NCBI GenBank assembly: GCA_016179055.1
Contig: JACOSC010000164.1
Span: 1 to 47,172, forward strand
Direction of reading: 5' to 3'
DNA: 47,172 bases
Source of the DNA: Acidobacteriota bacterium
GTDB lineage: Bacteria > Acidobacteriota > UBA6911 > JACOSC01
Shown here: positions 17,481-27,899 of the stretch, one piece after another
Layout of the letters: every line of letters starts with the position of its first letter
How positions within the stretch are numbered: position 1 is the first letter of the stretch
The notes under the pieces: generated by a model
Databases searched by the model: none
What the model saw: only the letters and a program-made list of their open reading frames with translations
What the model was told of the DNA's origin: nothing
Program-made: the position numbers and the translations under genes

Positions 17481-17519
17481 CAGGCATCCCGCCCCAACGG
17501 CGTTGGGGCTAAATGCCTG
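17481..17519 (+). repeat. REP-like hairpin between divergent genes
   Basis: CAGGCAT + GCCCCAAC pairs with GTTGGGGC + ATGCCTG around a three-base loop. It lies between the oxidoreductase and radical SAM starts and could be a REP or a regulatory hairpin. Confidence 0.55.
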
Positions 17520-17549
17520 CCCACCATTCGGCTCGCACGGGTTATGATA

Positions 17550-17578
17550 TTGATTCTCGTACCGGCCTATGATATATT
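17550..17578 (+). promoter_or_regulatory. Promoter of the radical SAM gene, positioned for a leaderless mRNA
   Basis: TTGATT (17550-17555) and TATATT (17573-17578) are 17 nt apart. The ATG at 17585 begins seven nt after the -10 box, where transcription itself would start. No Shine-Dalgarno lies upstream of that ATG. Confidence 0.55.
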
Positions 17579-17584
17579 GCCCCG

Positions 17585-18619
17585 ATGATTCACAATCGTG
17601 CCGGGCGCCGGAAGCAGGCGGTTTACCGGCGTTTACGCGAAGGGCTCATGATTGCCAAGGGATTGGTCTCGACACGCCATCCTATCTTAGCGCATATTAT
17701 TCCAATCCGTCGTTGCAACCTATCCTGCGCCTATTGTAATGAGTATGATAAAGTCTCGCAGCCCGTTCCGCTTGCTGAAATGCTCCACCGCATCGACCGT
17801 CTGGCTTTTTTGGGGACTACGATTATTACTTTGAGCGGTGGTGAGCCGTTGATTCATCCCGATGCCGAACGGATCATTCAACGGATACGCCACCACGGGA
17901 TTATCGCCGGAGTGATAACCAATGGTTACCTGCTTACTGAGGAACGTATAGCCGCGTTGAACGCGGCCGGTCTCGATCATATGCAGATCAGCATTGACAA
18001 CGTTGAGCCCGATGACGTCTCAAAAAAAAGTTTGAAGGTCCTCGATCAAAAATTAAAATTGTTGAGCCGGCGCGCTGAATTTGCCGTAAACATTAACTCA
18101 GTCATCGGCGGAGGCATTGAGACGCCGGAAGATGGTCTCGTTGTGGCGCGCCGCGCCGTGGAGCTTGGCTTTACCAGCACGGTGGGGATCATTCATGACG
18201 GATCCGGCCAGTTGCGTCCTTTAAGTGAGAAGGAGCGCCAGGTTTACCTCGAGATTAAGGAACTCGGCCAACGCTCGTACGCGCGCTTTAACATATTTCA
18301 GGAGCAGGTAGTGCGCGGCTTGCCCAACGAATGGCGCTGTCGAGCCGGTGCGCGCTACCTATACATCTGCGAGGATGGCTTAGTGCACTACTGCTCACAG
18401 CAGCGCGGCTATCCGGCCATACCGCTCGCCGACTACACGCCGGAGCATTTGCGTAAGGAGTTCTTCACGGAGAAGTCCTGTGCGCCTCGCTGTACCGTAT
18501 CGTGCGTCCAACAAGTGGCCTTATTCGACAATTGGCGTGCGCCGCAAACCGCGCATCCTCGCCAGACGGAGCCCCGCTCGGGTAGTGGAAAGTCGACCCC
18601 CCTCACCGAAGGCAACTAA
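17585..18619 (+). CDS. Radical SAM protein with C-terminal Cys cluster (SPASM-like)
   Basis: The 344-residue protein has the radical SAM cluster CNLSCAYC (Cys44, Cys48, Cys51) and the GGEP motif ([10 protein letters not shown]), followed by GVITNGYLL and the strand [12 protein letters not shown]. The C-terminal third has several cysteines ([38 protein letters not shown]) that could hold an auxiliary Fe-S cluster, as in SPASM/Twitch proteins. The ATG at 17585 fits a leaderless transcript. A Met 21 codons later has GAAGGG upstream and is an alternative start. It is divergent from the molybdopterin oxidoreductase. No peptide precursor gene is visible nearby, so the substrate is unknown. Confidence 0.85.
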   Translation: MIHNRAGRRKQAVYRRLREGLMIAKGLVSTRHPILAHIIPIRRCNLSCAYCNEYDKVSQPVPLAEMLHRIDRLAFLGTTIITLSGGEPLIHPDAERIIQRIRHHGIIAGVITNGYLLTEERIAALNAAGLDHMQISIDNVEPDDVSKKSLKVLDQKLKLLSRRAEFAVNINSVIGGGIETPEDGLVVARRAVELGFTSTVGIIHDGSGQLRPLSEKERQVYLEIKELGQRSYARFNIFQEQVVRGLPNEWRCRAGARYLYICEDGLVHYCSQQRGYPAIPLADYTPEHLRKEFFTEKSCAPRCTVSCVQQVALFDNWRAPQTAHPRQTEPRSGSGKSTPLTEGN

Positions 18620-18954
18620 AGATCGGCGCATCCTACTATCATTTCTTAACCCGGACGAGCCGGAACCGACCAGGTAAAATTAAAAAAGTTGGAGGCGCTG
18701 GAATATCGTCCAATATCCGCAAAGTAGAAGCGGCATCTTGCCGCTTTTCTTGCGTTATGCGGCTGGAAGCCGCATCTACATGAATAAAGCGAGGGAACTA
18801 CCTCCAATAAATATTTTCCCGTTTCAGCACAATCTTATCTTGCCAGAAATTATTTTACAAACCTGAAGTCCCGGTGGTGGTTGGAGGAACGGGCTTCATC
18901 GGCCGGTCGCGGACCGTGGCTTATCGCATCAACTGAATCAGCCTCGACGCTTCT
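18620..18954 (+). other. Intergenic region with two repeat motifs
   Basis: 18645-18700 matches repeats at 46151-46234 and 46611-46710 (the CCCGGACGAGCCGGAACC group). 18724-18782 contains hairpins of AAGCGGC..GCCGCTT and ATGCGGC..GCCGCAT type. No gene is seen. Confidence 0.5.
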
Positions 18955-19595
18955 TTAACGAGGCCGCCGTAAGGCTTCTTCGCGTTTTGCCTTTTCCGCG
19001 TCGGCGCGCCGGCGGCGCTCCTCTTCCTGCCGCCGATCCATCTCGGCTTTAGCCCGCCGCGCCTCTTCTTGTTTTTGTATACGCACTTGCTCCGCTCGGC
19101 GACGCTGCTCCTCTTCCTGCCGTCGTCGCGCTTCGACCTGTGCCCGCCGCGCTTCTTCTTGTTTTTGTATACGCACTTGCTCTGCCCGGCGACGCTGTTC
19201 CTCTTCCTGTCGCCGTTGCGCTGCCGCCTGCGCCCGCCGTGCCTCCTCTTGTTTATGGATAAGTGCTTGCTGTGCCCGGCGACGCTGCTCCTCTTCCTGC
19301 CGCCGTCGCGCCTCAGTCTGCGCTCGCCGCGCCTCCTCTTGTTTATGGATCAGTGCTTGCTCTGCCCGGCGACGCTCCTCTTCCTGTCGCCGCCGCGCCT
19401 CAGTCTGTACCCGTCGCGTCTCCTCTTGTTTATGGATAAGCGTCTGCTCCGCTCGGCGACGCTGCTCCTCATCCTGCCGCCGCCGCGCCTCAGTCTGTGC
19501 CCGCCTCGCCTCAGTCTGTGCCCGCCTCGCCTCCTCTTGCTGATGGATAAGCGCTTGCTCCGCCCGGCGGCGTTGCTCCTCTTCCAGTCGCCGAA
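18955..19595 (-). repeat. Tandem ~90-bp coding repeat (about seven units)
   Basis: Units of 30 codons (one of 29) repeat with the pattern RRRQEEEQRRRAEQ followed by ALIHKQEEARRAQTEA or a variant. The first unit has an extra RRAQTEA and the last is degenerate. The repeat keeps the opposite strand open, which explains long antisense frames here. Confidence 0.85.
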
Positions 19596-22134
19596 GCGGG
19601 TCCGCAGGTCTCCCGGTATGGTTATTCGATTCCGATCGTACGGCTTTACCCTTGTCCGTGGCAGCGGCAACGGCTGTTACGGGTGCACCCGACGGGGGCG
19701 GCGAGTGAACGGGACCCTCCTTCGGACATGTAACTCCCCACCATCCCAAATTAAAAGACACCGAATATTGTTTGTATCCGCGGAGTACCGCGCAAAGACT
19801 TTCCTCATCTTTGTAGAGGCCCAAACTTTGACCTGGATAATGATAGTATCCCCCGCTGCCATCCGCCAGATGAATCCATCCCTTCTCGTCGGCAGGGTGG
19901 GCGTATAGAACAAAATGAATTTCTTTTGAATTTTTCTCCTCCCAGAAACGGAGGAGATAGGCCGGTTTCATGCTCGTAGGCCCGGATTTCCCTTTATCCC
20001 CGGCGGCGGCCGTCGACGTGGAACCCGATCGGTTTAAACGGGCCGTGCAGGCAACACGCATTTCTTCGTAGCCTTTTCCTAGTTTGGTCAACGCCAGATC
20101 CGCCAAGGTCTTTACCGTGTCCGTTTTCTCGGCAATTTCGCGCAACTCACGCGTGGCATCATTTACGCAATTACGACCATTGGAGGCTCGTTGCGACGAA
20201 GAGAAGACCGTATAGAGCTGCCGGCGCGTGTCTTCCGCCTCACGTCTGAGCCGTGCGTCCTTCTCTTTAAGGGCATTCACAGGGTCTACCCATTGTCGGC
20301 TATATTCGGTCGGCGAGACGGACAAATCGTTGCGCAAAACATTCAAGTACATTTGCAGCTTTTGCACGCGCGCAAACAGGACATCGGAGGGCACCGTAGG
20401 GCTCCATTGATTGCGGAAGGCCTCCAAGCGCAAGTACAGCTCGCTTTCCGCATCCGATACATCGCTCTTCAAACGGCTGAGATTCCCATAGTGACGCTCG
20501 AGATCGGTAAAGCGGCTAGGCTCCAGATTTCCCAGCTTGTTCCAATAATCTTCCGCGGCGCGCGCGGTGGCTCGCTCGGGTTCACGCGGATCATTGGATC
20601 CCTCCCATTGCTTCAACGCAGTAGTAATCTGGGCTACATCCTTCTGAACTTTGGCTGCCAGAGCCCGGACTTCTTTGTACAGGGTCTCCGCTTGGTCTAT
20701 CGCCCCGCGGTCCTTACAGGCCTTTGCTAGGGCTTGGGCGGCGTATAACTTTTTCTCTATATCCTGTTCGTCCTTCTCAGAGCGCTCCAAGAGGCGCCGC
20801 AAGCTGACGATCCTTTCGGCGCGGCGACGGCAGGGGTCTGTGGCATCACCACCCGGCGTGGGGGAATCAATTAGGCCATTCTGATCGCCGTTGTTTAGAA
20901 CAGCTCCGGCGCGGCGCACCAAGTCCGCTAACTGATTGATTTGATCGCCGACTCTGATCAGTTCGGATTGGAAATCGGAGAGAAGTTGCGCCTTGTCTCT
21001 TTTGATCCTCTGCAGGGTCTTGGCGAAATAGGCATCTTCATATTCCCATGCATTTAGGAATTCGTCCAGGCTTGCCGGAGTGGCGTCAAGCGTGGTCAGG
21101 CGACTATCGTTAGGAGAGCTTGCGGCCGTATCCGGCTCCTCTCGCACGTTGGCATTGCGCTGGATGGCCGCAACAATAGTCCCGCCTTTATCTTCGCCAT
21201 AGGCGGCTAGAATTGCCGCTTCCAGCAATTTCCATTGTCGCTTGGTTTCACGAGTGGCGAGGTCGAACGCATACTGATGAAGCAATATCTTCGTTTCAGG
21301 ATTGACCAGCCGGCCCATAGGACTATCGGGGTTATCCTTGTTTATTAAGTGGTGCATTTCGCCATCCGGGCGCAGCGCGTTTTCTATGGCCTCATCGTAA
21401 GTGTAAAACGAAGAATCACGCGTGAGCAGCTTTTTGTATTCTTCATTGGACTTGAATCTTACCGAGGGGAATTGTGAACGCAGGTTCCCCATTATGACTG
21501 TTATGGAATCAAACGTTTCATTAAACGTAGGCGATTCGTAAAAGAAGTATCCCGTTTTTAAGTGTGGATAACTACGGTATCTTTCCCAATTTACCAATGG
21601 AATGTCGCCCGGACGAATGATTTTTCCCTCACCGGCCTTTAAGTTTAACTCCACATAGGTAGAATGGGAATAGAAGTCCTGCACGGCGTGGAGCATTTCG
21701 CCGAATATTCTCAAGACCGTTTCTCGCGCTTGTTTATCGCTGGCCGCGGTCCTGGCTTGGGCGATCAATTTCTTCCGCAGCGAGTCAACATGCGCAATCG
21801 CTTGGCCAATTTGATTGTTGTCGAAATGATGTCGAGCGTCGATCCAGTTATCAGTCTCGGGAATATCTTGTTCAGAATTGCCATTATCAATCATTTGGAA
21901 GCTCGATTCCGAAAATCCTTCTCCCATAAGTATGGAGGAAATTTGCTGATGAATCGTGCCACCGACGTAATTAAACGTTTTAAAGGCCCACGCGGGAAAA
22001 GCTAGCAGTCCGACAAGCAACAAGATACCCAGAATTATCCGAGGGTCGCAACGAAGTGCCCGTCGCGAGGCCTGGCGCCGCAGACGGAATGCCTGGTTTC
22101 GAGAATGGCAACCGGTTTTTATGGAAGACCTCAT
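18955..22134 (-). CDS. Exported HET-C/zinc phospholipase-C-like protein with repetitive helical tail (1059 aa)
   Basis: The ATG at 22134 follows AGGAGC. Residues 31-50 (PRIILGILLLVGLLAFPAWA) are a membrane anchor or signal. Residues 52-330 resemble the HET-C/bacterial phospholipase-C-like fold: GGTIHQQI (His62), DARHHFD (His102/103) and GEMLHAVQDFYSHSTYVEL (His149, Asp153, His157) are the expected Zn ligands. Residues ~370-700 are coiled coil. Residues ~730-810 form a small domain (AYLLRFWEEKNSKEIHFVLY, HLADGSGGYYHYPGQ). The last ~215 residues are about seven 30-residue units rich in Arg, Glu, Gln and Ala, likely a rigid single alpha-helix. The enzyme activity is inferred from the ligands. 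A role in lipid attack, perhaps with the long helix spanning the periplasm, is a guess. Confidence 0.75.
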   Translation of the reverse strand: MRSSIKTGCHSRNQAFRLRRQASRRALRCDPRIILGILLLVGLLAFPAWAFKTFNYVGGTIHQQISSILMGEGFSESSFQMIDNGNSEQDIPETDNWIDARHHFDNNQIGQAIAHVDSLRKKLIAQARTAASDKQARETVLRIFGEMLHAVQDFYSHSTYVELNLKAGEGKIIRPGDIPLVNWERYRSYPHLKTGYFFYESPTFNETFDSITVIMGNLRSQFPSVRFKSNEEYKKLLTRDSSFYTYDEAIENALRPDGEMHHLINKDNPDSPMGRLVNPETKILLHQYAFDLATRETKRQWKLLEAAILAAYGEDKGGTIVAAIQRNANVREEPDTAASSPNDSRLTTLDATPASLDEFLNAWEYEDAYFAKTLQRIKRDKAQLLSDFQSELIRVGDQINQLADLVRRAGAVLNNGDQNGLIDSPTPGGDATDPCRRRAERIVSLRRLLERSEKDEQDIEKKLYAAQALAKACKDRGAIDQAETLYKEVRALAAKVQKDVAQITTALKQWEGSNDPREPERATARAAEDYWNKLGNLEPSRFTDLERHYGNLSRLKSDVSDAESELYLRLEAFRNQWSPTVPSDVLFARVQKLQMYLNVLRNDLSVSPTEYSRQWVDPVNALKEKDARLRREAEDTRRQLYTVFSSSQRASNGRNCVNDATRELREIAEKTDTVKTLADLALTKLGKGYEEMRVACTARLNRSGSTSTAAAGDKGKSGPTSMKPAYLLRFWEEKNSKEIHFVLYAHPADEKGWIHLADGSGGYYHYPGQSLGLYKDEESLCAVLRGYKQYSVSFNLGWWGVTCPKEGPVHSPPPSGAPVTAVAAATDKGKAVRSESNNHTGRPADPLRRLEEEQRRRAEQALIHQQEEARRAQTEARRAQTEARRRQDEEQRRRAEQTLIHKQEETRRVQTEARRRQEEERRRAEQALIHKQEEARRAQTEARRRQEEEQRRRAQQALIHKQEEARRAQAAAQRRQEEEQRRRAEQVRIQKQEEARRAQVEARRRQEEEQRRRAEQVRIQKQEEARRAKAEMDRRQEEERRRRADAEKAKREEALRRPR

Positions 22135-22301
22135 AGCGTCAGCTCCTATCTATGAAAACAGTATGGTATGGCCTAAGCGGCGAGGGTCGTTTAGGCGAGG
22201 GCTGGTGTGGGCCACATAAACACAACCTTCCACATGAAGATATCGGCAAGACCAGTAAGAATGTTTAGTGGTATTTGGTGTGACGCTATAGGTGACTCAT
22301 C

Positions 22302-22862
22302 TGAGATTCAATCATAATCCTATCAGGCGGTAGCGGTGCCGGCCCTGCAGGGGGTTGAATTTTGGCATCCGCCGTTGCTTATGATCGAACTTCAGGGGAC
22401 TCATTATGTGTCAAGACTCTTTAGAAATGTCCTGAGATTCGATCATAAGAAACACGCTGATGCCAAACTCCAGTCCCACGGTGTCCTGGAGTTTGGACAT
22501 TTGTAGGGAGTGGGGTACCGCTTATAATCAAAAGCTCCGAAGGAGCGAGATATAATAGCCAGGGGCAAGCGCAGCGCAGCCCCTGGAAAGCAAGCGTCCC
22601 AAGCTCGCCAGCCCTGAAAGGGCGCACTAATGAAGATCGATTCCTATGTCGCCGTCGTTGTCTTCCATGCGTATTCATCGAGCAGAAGGGTAGCGCGCCC
22701 TTTCAGGGCTTATAACTTGTAAATTTTACGTACCAGGGGCGGCGCTCGCTCGCAGTGGTGGGAACGAAAGGATCGCGCGGGGCTGTGGCCAATGTCCAAA
22801 CTCCAGCGCCCCCGTGCCGGGCCGGCACCGCTACCGTCTGATTGGCTTATGATCGAACTTCA
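22302..22862 (+). mobile_element. Modular palindromic element (ii) with flanking TTATGATCGAA motifs
   Basis: The core element runs about 22484-22811. It begins CTGGAGTTTGGACATT and ends in the inverse AATGTCCAAACTCCAG. In order it holds a palindrome AGCTCCGAAGGAGCG, a CCAGGGGC..GCCCCTGG hairpin, AGCCCTGAAAGGGCG, a ~65-nt core, GCGCCCTTTCAGGGCT and a degenerate CCAGGGGC part. The core reads TNEDRFLCRRRC, similar to the RAYT-tail core at 44867-44974. Its outer parts match element (iv) in the opposite orientation. TTATGATCGAACTTCAG or its inverse occurs four times around it (about 22302, 22378, 22432 and 22846). Confidence 0.6.
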
Positions 22863-22898
22863 GAGAAATGTCACATGAATTACCTCGTTAGAAATGTC

Positions 22899-23096
22899 GT
22901 AAGTGCTCACGGGGATCGGGGGTCAGTGATCTGGGATCAGGGGCCAAGGGCACGGTGGTACTGTTGAATGTTAGGAATTATCGTGATTTAGAGATTGGGT
23001 AGTGGGGCGGATGCTAGACGGCTTGCGGAAGTCTTTGGAAAAGAAAGCCAATCATTATCGCCCGATCCCCGACCCCTGACCCCCGTGAACGGTTAC
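22899..23096 (+). mobile_element. Miniature element derived from a four-helix-bundle (S23/IVP-like) gene, copy 1
   Basis: Inverted ends GT(A)A.TG.TCACGGGG and CCCCGTGAACGGTTAC enclose GGGATCGGGGGTC-type palindromes. Inside, VRNYRDLEI is followed, in another frame, by GRMLDGLRKSLEKKA. These are the usual N- and C-terminal motifs of four-helix-bundle proteins, with the middle missing. The same junction is found in copy 2 at 24741-24932. Confidence 0.65.
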
Positions 23097-23167
23097 GAAA
23101 TGTCATACAACCTCTGAGTTTCAGATATGACATTATCACAGAGTTATGACAGCCGGCCGGGAATTTT

Positions 23168-23196
23168 TTGAACTTTAAATAGCAAAATGCTAAAAT
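23168..23196 (+). promoter_or_regulatory. Promoter of thiC
   Basis: TTGAAC (23168-23173), a 17-nt spacer and TAAAAT (23191-23196) lie 90 nt upstream of the thiC ATG. I see no THI box (TPP riboswitch) in the leader: the CTGAGA and ACC-TGA-type core motifs are absent. Confidence 0.6.
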
Positions 23197-23273
23197 ACTT
23201 TTGCTTCGATCTACCGAATGTTTGCAAGAATGAGGTGGCGGGTCGTACATTAGCAGTTGCCGCTTACAAATAA

Positions 23274-24662
<1,389 letters not shown>

Positions 24663-24740
24663 TCCTGAGACCAGACCCAACGCCCGTTGGTATTCGGCTC
24701 TTGTTCAAAGGCCGTGGTTATTCCAGCGCAAGCGTTTTTA

Positions 24741-24932
24741 GTAACTGTTCACGGGGATCGGGGGTCTGGGACCCCGGGGCCGAGGGCCCGGCGGTACCGA
24801 TGACGGTTAGGAATTATTGTGATTTAGAGATTGGGTAGTGGAGCGGATGCTTAACGGATTGCGGAAGTCTTTGGAGAAGAAATCCGAGCAGTATCGCTCA
24901 ATCCCCGACCCCTGACTCCCGAGAACAGTTAC
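24741..24932 (+). mobile_element. Miniature element derived from a four-helix-bundle gene, copy 2
   Basis: Same structure, orientation and internal junction as 22899-23096, with scattered base differences. It begins GTAACTGTTCACGGGG and ends GAACAGTTAC, an imperfect inverse of its start. The two copies flank thiC as direct repeats. Confidence 0.65.
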
Positions 24933-25074
24933 CTTTTTTATACATAGTCCCAGTCAGCGCACCGACACGGCCTATTTCGGCTCTCGTAACGAGCCCGCGC
25001 ATCATCCGAGAAGCGATGCACGGCGCGCAATGACTAGACGAACACCCTCAAAGGAGTCCCCCAGCTTGTCGTAA

Positions 25075-25118
25075 AACGACACGCAGAATAACGATGAAAC
25101 TGGGGAAGTTTCTAAGGA
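25075..25118 (+). repeat. 44-bp direct repeat, left copy
   Basis: Matches 25527-25570 with three mismatches in 44. The pair flanks palindromic element (iii). The right copy ends 14 nt before the epimerase ATG and supplies its AAGGA. Confidence 0.8.
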
Positions 25119-25526
25119 GCCTGGAGTTTGGACATTTTGGAGCGGGCCGGCGCCAATCCTGCGAAGCAGGCGAACCATAAAGTCGCACGCGCCCCGGCAG
25201 GGGCGCACGGAGATTAGCCTGGGGCAAGCGCAGCGCTGCCCCAGGACTCATGGCCTCATCCACCACGAGCGCCCCGGCAGGGGCGCTGAGAGGGGTTTGG
25301 CTTACCAGATGCCCTAGCGTTGATATGAGATGATGATGCAGACTCAGATGAGTCGATGACCACTCGGCACCCCTGCCGGGGTGCTTGTGTTCTAGGGAAC
25401 TCGCGACCTGGGGCGGCGCTCCGCTTGCCCCAGGCTAATGTCCCGGCGCCCCACTGGGGCGCTCTGGAGATTGGACATTTCAAAGAGCAAGTGTTACCGG
25501 CCAATTCCCGATTGTTGGCGAGCATT
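25119..25526 (+). mobile_element. Modular palindromic element (iii)
   Basis: It starts CTGGAGTTTGGACATT. In order it contains GCGCCCCGGCAGGGGCGC (~25191), a CCTGGGGC..GCCCCAGG hairpin (~25219-25246), the same palindrome again (~25269), a ~75-nt core, a GCACCCC..GGGGTGC palindrome (~25366), a second CCTGGGGC hairpin (~25409-25436) and GCGCCCC..GGGGCGC (~25445). A GATTGGACATT lies near the right end in the same orientation as the left one. The core has no recognisable coding motif. Confidence 0.6.
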
Positions 25527-25570
25527 AACGACACGCAGAATAAAGAAGAAACTGGGGAAGTTTCAAAGGA
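25527..25570 (+). repeat. 44-bp direct repeat, right copy
   Basis: See 25075-25118. It forms the immediate upstream region of the epimerase gene, so the left copy looks like a duplicated gene leader. Confidence 0.8.
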
Positions 25571-25584
25571 ATTCCCTACGAATT

Positions 25585-26553
25585 ATGACGGAATCACCAC
25601 GAATACTGATTACCGGAGCAGCGGGCTTTATCGGCTCCCATCTGGTGGAAGCGTTATTGGAAGCGCGCCAGCCGATCATCGGACTGGATAATTTCGACCC
25701 TTTTTACGATCCGGCCATTAAGGAAAAAAATATTGGCGGCGCTCTGCTCGACGCCAACTTTGAATTGGTGCGGAGCGATATACGAGATTATGATAGCCTG
25801 CAGGCTTTGTTCGAGACCCGTAAGATCGATACCATCATTCACCTGGCGGCCCGAGCCGGTGTAAGGCCCTCGATTAAAGATCCGCTGATCTATCAAGATG
25901 TGAACGTGCGCGGAACCATAAATCTCCTGGAGATGGCACGACTCCATACGGTCCGTCGTTTCATATTTGCCTCCAGCTCTTCCGTGTACGGCGACCATCC
26001 TAAGACGCCTTTTTCAGAAAGCGATCGCGTCGATCATCCCATCTCGCCCTACGCGGCCACCAAGCAAGCGGCTGAGTTGTTGTGTCACACTTACCATCAC
26101 CTCTTTCACTTCGACGTGCTCTGTTTGCGATTCTTTACCGTCTACGGACCGCGGCAGCGACCCGATATGGCTATTCAACGATTTGCCCATTTTATTCGGG
26201 ACGGGGTCGAAGTTCCGGTCTTTGGCGATGGCCAGAGCCAGCGGGATTACACATACATCGATGATATTGTGCAAGGAATCCTGGGCGCGCTTTTTTATAC
26301 GGGACATGGGTTTGACATTATTAATTTGGGAGAATCGCAGGTTACTTCATTAATTTACTTGATCCGGCTGCTCGAGCGCTATCTGCAGCGTAAGGCGCAT
26401 TTGAAATACCAGCCGGAGCAGCCGGGCGACATGAGAATCACCTACGCCGACATTTCAAAGGCCGTACGACTGCTGAATTATAATCCCCAGACAAAAATTG
26501 AAGACGGCATACGACGGTTTACCGAATGGTTCTTGACCCACGATCGCGGTTGA
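25585..26553 (+). CDS. NAD-dependent nucleotide-sugar epimerase/dehydratase (UDP-glucuronate 4-epimerase-like)
   Basis: I start at the ATG 25585 (MTESPRILITGAAGFIGSHL). The longer open frame upstream runs through a repeat element. The 322-residue protein is an extended SDR: the NAD-binding TGAAGFIG near the N-terminus, LDNFDPFYDP, HLAARAGVRPS, the catalytic SSSSVYG and YAATK (Tyr/Lys), RFFTVYGPRQRPDMA, and FGDGQSQRDYTYIDD. The RPDMA motif and FDPFYD loop are typical of UDP-glucuronate 4-epimerases and related UDP-sugar enzymes. It heads a three-gene operon with a membrane protein (15-nt gap) and an AsnB-like protein (14-nt gap), which points to surface polysaccharide synthesis. Confidence 0.88.
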   Translation: MTESPRILITGAAGFIGSHLVEALLEARQPIIGLDNFDPFYDPAIKEKNIGGALLDANFELVRSDIRDYDSLQALFETRKIDTIIHLAARAGVRPSIKDPLIYQDVNVRGTINLLEMARLHTVRRFIFASSSSVYGDHPKTPFSESDRVDHPISPYAATKQAAELLCHTYHHLFHFDVLCLRFFTVYGPRQRPDMAIQRFAHFIRDGVEVPVFGDGQSQRDYTYIDDIVQGILGALFYTGHGFDIINLGESQVTSLIYLIRLLERYLQRKAHLKYQPEQPGDMRITYADISKAVRLLNYNPQTKIEDGIRRFTEWFLTHDRG

Positions 26554-26568
26554 ACGGATCATGCTGAC

Positions 26569-27885
26569 ATGTGGACCCTCGTGAACGACATGCTTCCAGC
26601 TAAGATCGGTCCAGACCTCTATCTACCATTTCTGGCTGCGGCCCCTGCGCCAAGGATGCTGCCCGGGCTGGTGCTTTTCCTGCTTTTTTTAATCGTTCTA
26701 GTCGTTGTCGAGCGGGGCGCCGACCGCGCCGATAAAACGCGGCGGCTGGTATGGCTGCTGCCGTGTGCCTTTCTCGTACGAGGCGGAGTGGCTATAGCCT
26801 CTACCTTTACAGCCCTCGTGCCGCCCTTATATACTTTGGACGCGGAGAGCTATGACCGATTCGGATGGCTGATTGCCGAAGCCTGGAGGGGCGGACCGCC
26901 GGTCGCCCCTGCGCTATTTGAGTCATTTAACAGTAAAGCCTATGCCTATTGGTGCGGGAGCGTTTATTACTGGCTGGGATATTCGCCGCTCAGTATGCGA
27001 GTGATTAACTGCTTGTTCGGCGCTCTTTTGGTGAAAAACATTTTTCAATGCGTTAGCGCGTTGTCCAATAAGAGAGCGGCAACCCGGGCGGCCATCGTTG
27101 TGGCCTTTCTTCCTTCTCTAGTTTTTTGGTCGAGCCAGAATTTCCGTGACGGCCTGGTTTTTTATGGCCTATCCGAGGTCGTGTACTCGAGTATACGGTG
27201 GGGGACCGGTGGGAATGGCCTGTGGTTTCTCAGAATGGCGCTCGCCATGGCGTTTACTTCTGTCATGCGGATCAGCGTCGGCGCGCCGGCGCTCGCCCTC
27301 TCAGTGCCGTTTTTCGTGAAGCGGGCGCGCTGGGGAGACCGCCGTTGGCTCACGCTGGCGACCTTTTGTGCCATGGGATTAATGCTGGCCGCGGGAATCT
27401 ACTTCTTTCGCGGCGCGCTTTTTGGCTATTTAGATCCCCACAAGCTTTCGGCCTTACGCGGCCGGCTGGCGGCCAATGGTGCGACCAATTTTCCCGCCTT
27501 GCATTACGAGAACTGGCTCGACGTTTTGATTTACCTGCCGTATGCCACAGGTTATTATTTATTGGCGCCGTTTCCATGGCAGCGGGCCAACCCGGTGCAG
27601 ACGCTCGCCAGTGTCGAGAATCTGTTTGTGGTGGTGGCGCTGGCGCTGGGCAGCGTGGGAACGGTTAGGCTATGGCGGAAGCAGCGGGCGCGCGTCAGCT
27701 TTGCGATCTTCTATATTGCGGCTCTCGCGCTGGCGGGCGGTCTGGTAGAGGGCAATATTGGAACCGGCTATCGGCATAAGATGCAAATCATTCCCTATTT
27801 CGTAGTGTGGACTTTTGCCGGATTAAACTGGCCGTTAACGATGCGACGTCCGTTTACCGCGCGAACTCCTATGAAAAGCGTGTAG
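26569..27885 (+). CDS. Polytopic membrane protein, glycosyltransferase/polymerase-like
   Basis: The 438-residue protein has about nine hydrophobic segments, for example LPGLVLFLLFLIVLVVV near the N-terminus, and regions around residues 150-260, 275 and 350-425. A soluble loop after the second segment contains TLDAESYDRFGWLIAEAW, reminiscent of the acidic loops of GT39/PMT-like or Wzy-type proteins. I cannot place it in a family. Its position between a sugar-nucleotide epimerase and an AsnB-like amidotransferase suggests a part in making or polymerising a surface glycan. Translation is probably coupled to the gene upstream. No strong ribosome-binding site is visible. Confidence 0.7.
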   Translation: MWTLVNDMLPAKIGPDLYLPFLAAAPAPRMLPGLVLFLLFLIVLVVVERGADRADKTRRLVWLLPCAFLVRGGVAIASTFTALVPPLYTLDAESYDRFGWLIAEAWRGGPPVAPALFESFNSKAYAYWCGSVYYWLGYSPLSMRVINCLFGALLVKNIFQCVSALSNKRAATRAAIVVAFLPSLVFWSSQNFRDGLVFYGLSEVVYSSIRWGTGGNGLWFLRMALAMAFTSVMRISVGAPALALSVPFFVKRARWGDRRWLTLATFCAMGLMLAAGIYFFRGALFGYLDPHKLSALRGRLAANGATNFPALHYENWLDVLIYLPYATGYYLLAPFPWQRANPVQTLASVENLFVVVALALGSVGTVRLWRKQRARVSFAIFYIAALALAGGLVEGNIGTGYRHKMQIIPYFVVWTFAGLNWPLTMRRPFTARTPMKSV

Positions 27886-27899
27886 CCGAAGGCTGAGTC

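Noticed and set aside
19069..19908. 279-codon + strand frame (rich in Leu, Cys, Arg)
   Set aside because: It lies antisense to the Arg/Glu-rich tandem repeat of the HET-C-like gene, which keeps the opposite strand free of stops. It has no ribosome-binding site and its composition is that of a mirrored repeat.
25119..25526. Possible CRISPR array (repeated palindromes with spacing)
   Set aside because: The palindromes are few, differ from each other and follow an inverted, nested order, not direct repeats with even spacers. No cas genes are near.
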